Shown here: piece by piece, positions 55,505 through 64,000 of the stretch
Position numbering within the stretch: position 1 is the first letter of the stretch
How the letters are laid out: the number at the start of each line of letters is the position of its first letter
NCBI GenBank assembly: GCA_011947345.1
Contig: JAAVTG010000023.1
Span: forward strand, 186,001-250,000
Direction: 5' to 3'
Origin: Phytophthora quininea
Taxonomy: Eukaryota > Oomycota > Peronosporomycetes > Peronosporales > Peronosporaceae
DNA: 64,000 nucleotides
Made by a program: the position numbers and the translations under genes
The notes under the pieces: model-generated
What the model was told of the DNA's origin: nothing
Database searches by the model: none
Seen by the model: only the letters and a program-made list of their open reading frames with translations

Positions 55505-57498
55505 CTACAGAGCGGCAGCAGTAGATTGTGTTTGGGTAACGCCGCCCGCTCGCACCTGCTGCGCCAACTTGTCCGTTTCTGCTCACCAAGCGACCAAAGG
55601 TAAATGTTAGGCACAAGTTCGACGAAACCAGAGCAAAGCCAAACGTACCAGACTTCTTCTTGGCTGCTGCGACGGCAAGCGCGATGAACACCACCGCCAT
55701 CACGGCCAGGAAGGCGCCAACGCCCACGAAAATGGCCTTGGGGGCGGACGAAGAGCTGCTCAACGTCGCGCAAGACGAGATATCCTTTACGCTGCAGTCG
55801 CTGCCAGTGTAGCAGGACAAACAGCTGCATGACTTGGTGCCGTTCGACTCCTTGCATTGACCATTGCCGCCGCAGTCGGAAGTGCTCGCACAGGTGCCAC
55901 CACCGCTGGTAACTTCGTACGTGCCGCAAATGTCCTCCTGCGTTGTGCCCACAGTTCCACTGAGCGTCACGTCACACGTGTCACCGCTGTCCGTGCAGAC
56001 CACGCCTTCACGACTAGAACACGTCCACGAGTCGGTCTTCTCGAGCTTGAGGAAGTCTGAAGAGCAGCTGCTTACAACCCAGCCGTGCTCCGTGGCAAGC
56101 TCATTCCCAGATTGGACCTTGGTTCCAAGAGTTGGCGCCCACGTGCACTTGGTGCTCGAAGACCAAGCAGCAGGGTCCGAGTACGGATCATACTTTGCAA
56201 ATTGAGCTTTCAGGTTGGTATAATCCGTTGTGGGCTTTGAACTAGGCGTGCTCAAAATCCGTACTGCCACCTGTATAATCGTAACGACATTAGCTCCTGT
56301 AGTGTTCCAGCTACTCACCACGACATGATTTCTCGTACCTGTAAACATTGGAAACAGCGAGTCGGCTGCAAGCTTGGCTTCACCGTACGAGTACGCCAGT
56401 CCACCTGACCACACCTCGGAAAACTCTTTCGTCTTCGCCGGCTCCTGGTAGAAATAAGGGACCATTCCCCAGTCTCGAGGCTCTGATGAGGAAGACTTGC
56501 AGCCGTACTCGCCAAAAGCAACCACGATGGGGATGCCCTGCGCCATTGTAATGTAGCGCTGGTATGCCTCGGCGAACGTGGAGCCCGGACACCAACGGTA
56601 CTCGTTAATCAGGTAGATGTCAATACTCTCCGACATCAAACCGTTCTTCATCTTGTCGCCACATAGTAGGCCCATGATCTTGACGACGTGGTAGTCGTCG
56701 GCGTTCGAGAGCACGGAGTTACTACTGTCGGCAGCAGCATACGCCAGCGGCAGAATGCGAATCTTCTTGCCGTTGACCGTCATCCAGTTCTTCAAGTCAG
56801 AAACGTAAGCCTTGACGCACGACGCAGCCGTCAGATCAGCCTGCATGATTTCGTTGGCCACCACCACACCAAGAGTGTTGTCGTACTGAGCAAAGTTCTG
56901 GATGATCTTCTTGCCGTACTCCAGCAGCAGCGCCGGGTAGCAGGTCTCCGTCTGGTCCACAGTCTTGGCACCTGACTTGGAGGACACTGCGCCCGAGCAG
57001 CTGAGACTCTTGGTGATGGTCGAGTAGCGGTACTTGCCATAGTATTCGTCGTTGTCGGGAGAAGCAGACACGAGCACGTACACGCCGAGCTTAGCCATGT
57101 CGTTCATAAAGTTCTTGTACGAGGACGTGGGGTTGATGTTGTATAGGCGCAGCGTGTTGTAGTCCAGCCCCGACAGGTGCTCCGAGATGGCTGCCTGCGA
57201 GTACTTGTCGTAGTACTCGTCGCTCACAGCGTACTCGTACGTCATCTAGCAGACACAAGAAAGAGACCCCATGTTAATGAATTCTGTTCGCTAGGCGGCG
57301 AGTAGTCAGCGCTCGATCCGCCGCCATCTTTCACTGTACGTACCCCTTAATAAAGAAGCGCTCGCCGGTCTTGGCGTTGTACATTTTGTTGCCGCGCACC
57401 ACGATCACGCCCTCCACGGCGGTGGCCGCCATGGCCGTCGGCAGCAGCACAGCGGTCAGCGCCAGCGCCGCCAGCAGCACGCAGCTCCTTCCAGTCAT
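55505..57498 (-). CDS. GH72-type beta-1,3-glucanosyltransferase with EGF-like domain and membrane anchor
   Basis: There are four exons: 57498-57340, 57245-56339, 56263-55649 and 55578-55505, with introns of 94, 75 and 70 bp; the joined frame is 584 aa. The third intron boundary set is the least certain. A signal peptide (MTGRSCVLLAALALTAVLL) precedes the catalytic domain. VVVANEIMQ holds the likely acid/base Glu and VVAFGEYGC the likely nucleophile. A Cys-rich region (residues about 370-460, X8-like) and a compact EGF-like module (CASTSDCGGNGQC, then CSCLSCYTGSDC) follow. A transmembrane helix (VGVGAFLAVMAVVFIALAVA) and a short cytosolic tail end the protein, in place of the GPI signal usual in fungal Gas proteins. 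The enzyme elongates cell-wall beta-1,3-glucan at the cell surface, which fits the glucan wall of oomycetes. Confidence 0.88.
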
Positions 57499-57872
57499 CG
57501 CGCTCGATTCAGGCCGGTTTTTCGCTATTGAGCCGTTCGAACGGTCCCCTCTCTTCCCCCACGCAGACGGACAGAGCAAAACTGAGGGCGGATTTTACGG
57601 ACAGCTGACGCACCCAAGGAGTGTTCGGTGACAAGTACATCTCAGTGTCCTTTGTTTAGTGGTTCTAGTCAGAGCAAAACAGACTACAGACACCAAAACT
57701 GGTACTATGACTGTAATCGAGTAATTATTGCGATATTTCGGAATGATTGGTCCGGAGCCCCGATTGGACGAAATTCGCGCACGCACTTTCCCTACCCTGT
57801 CTAAAACGAAAATGTTCTGATTCATACAAAAGTGTACCCATGCACAAAGGCAACTTGCTCGCGATGACATTT
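57499..57872. other. Intergenic; GH72 promoter and aminotransferase 3' flank
   Basis: This 374-bp stretch has no gene. It holds the GH72 promoter at the left end and the 3' UTR of the aminotransferase at the right. Confidence 0.3.
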
Positions 57873-59602
57873 TCACTGGTGGCGATGGCAAAATCCGGCG
57901 AGCCGCGTGTACGCGTCCTCGAGCACCTCGTGCGGCGCCGAAAACACGATCCGGAAGAAGTTGGCCATGCCAAAGCACTGCCCGGGAAGCACAAACACCG
58001 ACTCCTCGTCCAGCAGTTTCTGCGTCAGATCAAAGTCGTCCTGGATCTTCGTGAGAATGTCAGGTCGCACTTTCACCTGCAAGGGGCCAAAGCCAGTTAG
58101 CTTAACGACAGCCACTTTGAAGAGACAAGCAGACAGCTTACCATAGCATACATGGCGCCCTGTGGCACTACCACTTCCAGGCCCGGAATGCTCGACAAAG
58201 CGTCGATGGTGAACTTGGCGTTGTCCTCCAGCGTCGCAAAGTACCGCTGCTTAAACATCATCAGCGACTGCTCCTCCGGGCTTCCGGGAACGGGGGTAAG
58301 CACGTCAGGGATCGCACTCTGTAGCATGGGCCACAACAAAAACAGCAAGTTAGATCAACGCACAAGTAAGGATCACAGGCACGCGACTTGTGAGTTAGTT
58401 CACCTGCACGAGCGAGTTCGCTCCGAGAATGTTTTGCGACAGCTTGAAGTAGGCGGATCGAACGTCCTTGAGGACATTGTTACGGTCGTGCACCATGACC
58501 CAGCCCACTCTCCATCCGGGGACGAGGAATTGCTTCGCCAAACCGCCAACGGCCACGACAGGAACAGTCTTGGTTAGTGTGGCCATCGGGAAGAACACGT
58601 TGCTCCCAAACACCATGTCGCCGTAGATTTCATCCGCAATGATGGGGATCTTGTTGAACTCAGCCAGAGCAAGAATTTGTTCCAGGTGGGGCTACCTCGG
58701 TCAACAACAAGAAGTTAGCCTGGTTTGCTTCCAATTCAAATGCACGCTCGCCCACCTTTGAGTATACGCTGCCGCAAGGGTTGGACGGATTGTTCACGAG
58801 GATGGCCCTGGTGTTTCCATCAACCAGCGACTGCAAGTGCTCCAGGTCGACTTCCCAGTTACTCTCGGGCTGTCACCAAACAATTGCATACAAACCTCAG
58901 CGACGAAATCCAGGACTCGATGAGGGTCAACGACTAACCTTGAGGTTGTAGAAACGGCACTCGATCTTGTGCGCTTCACAAAGTGCCTGGTATAACGGGA
59001 AGCCCGGTTTCGGCAGCAAGATGTTGTCTCCAGGATTTAGCAGGCCTCGTAGGGCGATCTCAATTGCGCCCGAGCATCCACTTGCAATAATAATGTCGTC
59101 CATAGTTAAAGGCGCTCTGATGGTGCCGTATTTCTGGGCGATAGCAGCTCGCGCGGCTTCCGCGCCGGCCGAGTGGATGTAGCCGTTGTGCTGCATCGAG
59201 CTGCTCGTTCGTCGCGAAAGAACGCAATAAGTGTCAGCTATATCGTTGGGAAGAAACACATATCAAAAGCAGCTCACCGGGTATTGCGAACGATTGCCTG
59301 AACGAGCACATCGGGACAGTGCAGGTTGCCGAATACAGTTGGGTCCCCTTCAAAGGACCAACGTCGGGTTAGCAACTTCACCACGAGAACTTCAACATCA
59401 GCGAACGCTCACCGAGGGACAGCGGGATCAGAGTCTTGGTCGAGGTCGCAGGTTTCTTGATGTTGTCCACGATTTTGCGGATTGGATTGGAGCACACATT
59501 GGCAAACTCGGACGGTCGCACATTCCACTCGGCTTGGCGCTTGACTTGCACCATGTCCATGTCGACGTCGGCGGTGGGCTCGGTGGTGGCGCGCTTGGAC
59601 AT
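57873..59602 (-). CDS. TAT: Tyrosine aminotransferase family enzyme (PLP-dependent, class I)
   Basis: There are seven exons: 59602-59413, 59347-59278, 59200-58939, 58869-58756, 58691-58404, 58318-58142 and 58076-57873. The six GT-AG introns are 64-85 bp. The frame closes exactly at 434 aa with no indel. The N-terminus [18 protein letters not shown] is typical of tyrosine/nicotianamine aminotransferases. The active site shows [15 protein letters not shown] and the PLP-binding Lys in [16 protein letters not shown]. It should transfer the amino group of tyrosine (or other aromatic amino acids) to 2-oxoglutarate in the cytosol. It is the most intron-rich gene of the window and has a good initiator upstream (59634-59652). 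Strict substrate preference cannot be read from sequence. Confidence 0.93.
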
Positions 59603-59633
59603 GACGGTGATGGCAATGTGGTTCTACTCGGAA

Positions 59634-59652
59634 GACTAATTGGGAAATGAAC
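59634..59652 (-). promoter_or_regulatory. Oomycete initiator plus flanking element of the aminotransferase gene
   Basis: The - strand reads GTTCATTTCCCAATTAGTC, 34-50 nt upstream of the ATG at 59602. This closely matches the oomycete core promoter (GCTCATTYYNCAWTTT), with the initiator TCATTTC at 59650-59644 and the flanking CAATT at 59642-59638. It implies a 5' UTR of about 45 nt. Confidence 0.55.
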
Positions 59653-59915
59653 GCTACGCGCTCATAGCAGCAGATCCGACCGAGCACGACGCGAAACAGC
59701 ATAGGACGCCGACAACTATTTGAGCATGCTGCTTGGCGTACAATCTTGCAGTTTAGACGCCGCTTTGCCGGCGTCTCCCTCCCCTAAACCACGCTGACAG
59801 AACACGCATCACGTGTTAAACGCTCGACACTTTTGTTGCTGTGCAGCACAGCCCAGTCTGGTTGAAGCTGATGCATTCGTCCGTTGAAGTACTTGTTGCA
59901 GTTGTAGCCGTTGTC

Positions 59916-61366
59916 CTAGCATCGGAACGAATAGCAGTCGCCAAACGACCGAAAGACTTGCTCTGCGCAATCACGCCGGAACAGTTCCTGTTTGTCCACG
60001 AGCTGCTGCTTGATCGCGTCTTCCTCGCTTCCGAGAGCACTGAAAAGCACGTCTAGAAAGTCTGCCTCCAGGTCGCCGCCTTCCCAGCACTTCGTCAACA
60101 CCGCCACCATGTCCACACTGGTATTTGCAAGCAGCTCGCGCCAATCTGAAGCCTGGGTTTCTGCCAACTGCCGTTGGGTTTTCACAAAAATTTTGTCGTG
60201 GAGGGACAGCAGTACTTGCTCACGGCTGGCCTGTCCTTTGCTGCGAAAATGCCGCTGCTGCGCTGTTTTCGTCTGGAGGTCTTATTGACTGGGACGACGC
60301 TGCTGAAGAACGCAAGGATAACAAACGAGACTCGCACTGCTGCTTGATGAGCTCTTCCAGCAGCACTCTCGTGTAATACGGTGTCATCCGTCTGTCTGCA
60401 ACGAGCTGGTCTCTCACGCCATCCCACCAGTAATTAACCGCGATAGTAAATTCATCCGAGTCCACTTGGTGCCACCAGCCTTCCGGGATGAAGAGCGCGT
60501 CTGCAACAAACGCGTGATTTAGTTGCAATTTCGGCTGCATCATGAGCTGAGCCGACACTCACCTCCAGCGATAATCTCAAATCGCTGCGCAGTCGCTTCT
60601 ACAAACTTCGGGTGCTTCACCAGATCAGGCTGAACGATGTTCACTCGGCTGTGGTTCGCTGACTTGGTGTGCACGGGGTACGGATACATCATGGAGCTGT
60701 CCGATGGCGGGTACAGCGTGATGGTCTTCTTCCCATACAGAACCACCAGTATGTTTTGATACGCATCGTAGTGCAGAGTCGTCCGTCCAGGTTGCACGGT
60801 CATCCAAAAGTTCACTTGCGTCATCGGCTTGTCCTTCAGGCAATCAGGGCTGCCCAACAGCAACATTATCGCTGATCAGGTTCATTATCAGCAGTCATGA
60901 CAAGAGCAGCAGTACTCACAGTCGGAAATTCTCCATTACCCCCGGAAGGATCGCCTTTGTGCACGTTGCGTCAGGCTTGAACACTGCGATGGGGCATTGG
61001 CACAAGTAAAACTCCAAGTCGTCCACTGAGTGCAGCCAGTGCTGCTGTTTCGCGAACGAGGCTTGATAGTAGTCCACAAAGTCTCCAAACTTTAGCTCCA
61101 CACTCTGTCTGTCCTTCTCCGCGCCGCAGTAGCAACCGCTTGAGCGTTCCTTGCACGCGATATCAACCACTAACAGCAACGAACTCGCGTCAGTTGTTAG
61201 GCATCCGTATCCTTAGTCCAGAGGACTTCTTCTTCTCACCAGTATCTCGATGTGACGCGAAGGACCTTAGGAGGTGCACCGACTGCGGGGTGCAGTTAGA
61301 TAGTTGGTCCGCGTGGACGCACTGCACAGCGAAGTCTGCGTAGCAAACGGGGTCTCTGCTTTCCAT
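59916..61366 (-). CDS. JmjC/cupin-8 domain protein, 2-oxoglutarate/Fe(II) dioxygenase-like
   Basis: Exon 1 is 61366-61240 (MESRDPVCYADFAV). A 70-bp intron lies at 61239-61170. Further GT-AG introns begin near 60922 and at 60562-60501. The core has the JmjC metal triad pattern: His and Asp in TLHYDAYQN and a distal His in IPEGWWHQVDS, with SRVNIVQPDLVKHP between. Overall closest in style to HSPBAP1/cupin-8 hydroxylases rather than large histone demethylases. The C-terminal 120 residues are helical. Two places do not read through: the junction near 60850 and the helix near 60263. Each is fixed by removing one base from a short run, or by a splice site I cannot see. It is divergent from the zinc-finger gene at 61474. 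Confidence 0.75.
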
Positions 61367-61473
61367 CGGCGGTGCACCCTGTCACAGGCTTGGTATCCGC
61401 CACTCGATTGGTTTCTTCTAAAACGTTAGAATATGTAACTTTCTAAAACTAGGCCACGTTGAAGTGGGCGGCG
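61367..61473. promoter_or_regulatory. Short shared divergent promoter region
   Basis: Only 107 bp separate the ATG of the JmjC gene (-) from the ATG of the zinc-finger gene (+). It includes ATTGG at 61407-61411 (CCAAT on the - strand), and both genes probably use it bidirectionally. I see no clear initiator on either side. Confidence 0.35.
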
Positions 61474-62255
61474 ATGCTGGCTGGGGCCTTCCGGTCCGTC
61501 GACGCTGAGGTTCCTCTCAGTGCCTGGGAATGTCCGGTCTGTTGGACGAGCAATGCAGTCGATAATGAAGCTGCATCGCATCGCTGCAAGGTTTGCCAGC
61601 GGCTCCGCAGTCCGTTGTGGCTGTTCGTAGAGCAGTTTGAGCTGCAGGTGCACGAAACTTCTGCTCTAATCGGTCGATCGCATTCTTATGAGCTTGAAAT
61701 TGCTTTTTACAGATTGATTTGGGCAGTCGAGTTTTGCATACGAGTCCCGGAGGCTCCAAGTCGGCGGCTGTTATCATCGCCATTGACCACGCCAAGAAAA
61801 TCGTGACACTATTGACGATCAGGGTCAAGCGTGCTGAGTATGGCGATGGAGCAGTGAGTTTCCAAGAGATCGCGCTGAAAGAACTGCAAGTCCAAGAACA
61901 ATTGGAGCCTTTAGACACTGAACATGAAGATGGCGCTATGCTTAACAAGTATGGTATCTGTGGAGACTGCCGCAGCACATTTTGCATCAAGCAGGGAGAC
62001 CATCAAAATCGAATCGCACTTGAAGACAAGATCGGGGCCATTCGCAAGGAAATCGCGCAACTTGGGGAGCAAAAACAGCGGCTATTGAGAGAAAAGGCCT
62101 ACGAACGTGTTCAGAAATGCGCCGAGGAAACTAAGTTTCTTGTGAAGCAGATTCAGCTCTCCAAGCGTGAGTTGGAGATCATGAACCCGATATTTTGTCC
62201 GTTTTGCGGGTGGGTTTCCTCCGACAAGCAAATAAGTCGTAAAGATGAAGGGTAG
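61474..62255 (+). CDS. RanBP2-type zinc-finger protein with coiled coil, one frame break
   Basis: ATG is at 61474 (MLAGAFRSVDAEVPL); the open frame begins slightly earlier only with TTG. The N-terminal finger reads WECPVCWTSNAVDNEAASHRC(x2)C, a RanBP2/Nzf-type zinc finger that commonly binds ubiquitin or single-stranded RNA. After a middle domain (IIAIDHAKKIVTLLTIRVK) come a Cys pair region (CGDCRSTFC), a coiled coil (RKEIAQLGEQKQRLLREKAYERV, by position 62045-62110) and a C-terminal FCPFCGW. One missing base near 61733, in a T or G run, joins the two halves. The length is about 260 aa. The function is unknown. Confidence 0.65.
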
Positions 62256-62440
62256 GAACGACAACTACTTTAGTTTGCCTTAAATACTCAAACGAGAACG
62301 TTCGGTTCCTTCTGTCGGTCTCGATAGTGTGAAAGCTTGAAAGCAACACTCGCGGTTTGACTCCGTCGCAACTCCGTTGAGCGACGGGATGCTGATTGCT
62401 GCACTTTCGAATGGGACAGTAGTCTCGCTACTGTAGGGAG

Positions 62441-64000
62441 CTACATGATGGAGCAGCCGAACCATGACTCGTCCAATTCAGCAGCTGCCACACCCTCACC
62501 TTCATCGTCCAAATGCTTCATGGCAGAGGCGATGTGCGTCGTATAGTAGGGATACCACACGTGATCGTACAGGAATCGTGCGGTGAATGAAAGATCGTCC
62601 TTATACGCCTTGGCGACCTTGGTGCCGCCCCACACTCGGCTGCGCTCCACAATCCACGGTATCATGATGCGCTTCGGTCTCATCGCACGAAAGATGCGAG
62701 GCATGACGTAGCGTTGGAATGCCGTCTCCGAAAACGCCTGCTCGATCGCTGGTTTAAGTGTCTCTTCCTCTAGAGCAAGCACGTTGAATAGCAAGTGGTT
62801 GAGTCGCCGGATGTCGTCTTGCAAAGCCGATAGTCGATGTTGCCAGGACTCTGCCACTGAAGCAGCCGACAGCACCAGCTCGTCTTCTTGAGCAACGATT
62901 ACCTCTATCAATGCGAAGATGCCTTCGTAGAAAGACACGATGTCGCGCTTGTTCACAAACTTGATCGCGACCAGCGGGAGCAGCACTTTCATCTTGACGT
63001 TGTGCTGGTTCTTGACGAACTCGACGAAGTACTGTTTGAACCAACCGAAGAACTCGCGCACATTCCAATTGAGTGGCGAGTCTACGCGGCGACTGCGCTC
63101 TAAGAAACGGTCGATCACGTAGAGTGCGTGGCGTACTGGCTCGTGCAGACCCAGCAGAAACTGCGAGTTCCAGCTCATGTCGGCCTCGTCGTTCTGTGTC
63201 AGTACAGTCGAAAACACGACATTCTTTCCCAGCGGCTTGGACACAGGCGCACTCGCGACATTAGCAAAGTCATCACTTGATAGTTCACGTCGAAGTGTGT
63301 TGGCGTCCATCCGCAGCGGCCCAAGACTCAACACGGACGATGTGAACATGGAAGAGCTTGCTTCGCTTTCGTGCTCGGAGATGGCCATCGACAAGTTGCT
63401 GGCATATTGTTGGGCATGACTTAGCCTTGAGCTGCTGTTGGGCTGAGGAGGAGGAGGGCGATAGTCGTTGCTGTTCCAGTTGACGCTGTTGGGTCTCCGG
63501 ACTCGCCCAAATGTTGAAGAACTCGGTATTCGGCGGAGTCTCGTAGCCGCTCTTGTAGTCGATAGTCGTGAGTACATGGGCCACCTGGCTAATGTCCACG
63601 AGCGGGCGTAACCTCTTGGTAGCAGGCTTCTGCACGGTTTCCGGCGGCGACCAGATATTCGAGTAGAAGACGCTCTGGTCGCTTGGCAACCGGCGCGCTT
63701 TCTTAACGCGCTCGCTCTTGACCGCCATGCTCAGCCGGCTTTTCTCGAGGGTTTGCGTTTGGCGCCAACCGGGCGCATGACCAGGCTGCGAGGCAGCACT
63801 TGGTCTCGGTGGTGCGCGGGCTTTTCCGACTGGCACTCTCTGCCAGGCAGCGTCATGGAGCTCACCTCAGCGGGCATTGCTTCAGATCTCTCTCCTGGTC
63901 TCTTTGCAGGCGCAGGCTTTACCACCAGATGCTGCGGGGTTGATTCAGGCGGTGTACCTGCTTCCTGCTGTCTTGGGCTTCCAGTGGCGAGATCGACTGT
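62441..64000 (-). CDS. Hemerythrin-like helical-bundle protein, 5' end beyond the window
   Basis: The stop is at 62441; the reading is open to the right edge, so the N-terminus lies outside. The N-terminal part is basic and low-complexity with a repeated motif (SVFYSNIWSPPETVQ and TEFFNIWASPETQQ). The C-terminal domain of about 270 residues looks like a hemerythrin/HHE-type bundle: FLLGLHEPVRHALYVIDRF gives a first His-rich helix and FVKNQHNVKMKVLLPLVAI a second, followed by IFALIEVIVAQEDELV. A later block, MPRIFRAMRPKRIMIPWIVE, is strongly helical. Metal binding is not proven; some family members have lost it. Frame changes near 63467 and 63733 (one base each, at CCT/C and G/C runs) are needed. 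Confidence 0.6.

Noticed and set aside
1..64000. tRNA, rRNA, CRISPR, riboswitch or bacterial operon structures
   Set aside because: I looked for these on both strands and saw none; the window is an ordinary eukaryotic nuclear region, although small RNA genes without strong primary motifs could be missed by eye.

Overview
This is a nuclear genomic window from a eukaryote, almost certainly a flagellate (zoosporic) oomycete of the Phytophthora/Pythium type. It has GC-rich, compact genes with few, short introns (53-94 bp, GT-AG, often GTRNGT donors), an initiator-like TCAYTYC motif upstream of several genes, a membrane-anchored GH72 glucanosyltransferase with an EGF-like tail, many ankyrin repeats, papain-like proteases with a C-terminal membrane anchor, and axonemal genes (outer-arm dynein, SPEF2/CPC1). 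There are no bacterial operons, CRISPR arrays or recognisable RNA genes.

Layout, left to right. 0.5-1.6 kb: a small membrane coiled-coil protein of unknown function (+). 1.7-3.6 kb: three tandem SRPBCC/START-like lipid-binding-fold genes (-). 3.8-9.4 kb: three tandem papain-family (C1A) cysteine proteases with signal peptide and C-terminal transmembrane segment (-). 10.3-11.4 kb: a three-exon mitochondrial carrier (+). 11.8-12.5 kb: an unrecognised acidic protein (-). 12.5-14.4 kb: no gene, but a relic of SPEF2 exon 1. 14.5-16.6 kb: condensin II subunit H2 (-). 17.5-18.3 kb: an AIG1/GIMAP-like GTPase (-). 18.7-28.2 kb: a giant MLL/trithorax-type histone H3K4 methyltransferase with many PHD modules, bromodomain, ePHD, FYRN/FYRC and SET (-). 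28.6-30.4 kb: an ankyrin-repeat gene (-). 29.1-34.4 kb: a roughly 2 kb segment present twice, with both inner ends eroded around a 1.1 kb unexplained stretch. 34.4-39.3 kb: SPEF2/CPC1-like central-pair protein (+). 39.4-40.7 kb: bacterial-type (mitochondrial) ribosomal protein uL13 (-) and a PRKRIP1-like protein (+). 40.8-53.3 kb: Kelch/IPT/filamin-type outer-arm dynein alpha heavy chain (-). 53.8-55.2 kb: OLA1/YchF ATPase (-). 55.5-57.5 kb: GH72 (-). 57.9-59.6 kb: tyrosine aminotransferase, seven exons (-). 59.9-61.4 kb: JmjC/cupin-8 protein (-). 61.5-62.3 kb: RanBP2-zinc-finger protein (+). 62.4-64.0 kb: a hemerythrin-like protein running off the right edge (-).

A point that colours the whole annotation: many otherwise well-conserved genes are broken by one-base frame changes, and nearly all of them sit in short mononucleotide runs and are repaired conceptually by one base, most often a missing one. 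I count about 45, including about 13 in the SET gene and about 10 in the dynein gene. These look like uncorrected assembly indels rather than real pseudogenisation, so I annotate the affected loci as genes and mark where the frame changes. Several genes (tyrosine aminotransferase, OLA1, GH72, two of the three proteases, uL13m, PRKRIP1) are clean once introns are placed.

Functionally, the right half holds flagellar components of the zoospore (SPEF2 and dynein alpha within 1.5 kb of each other). The left part holds secreted or surface proteins. The middle holds chromatin machinery (condensin II and an MLL-type methyltransferase).
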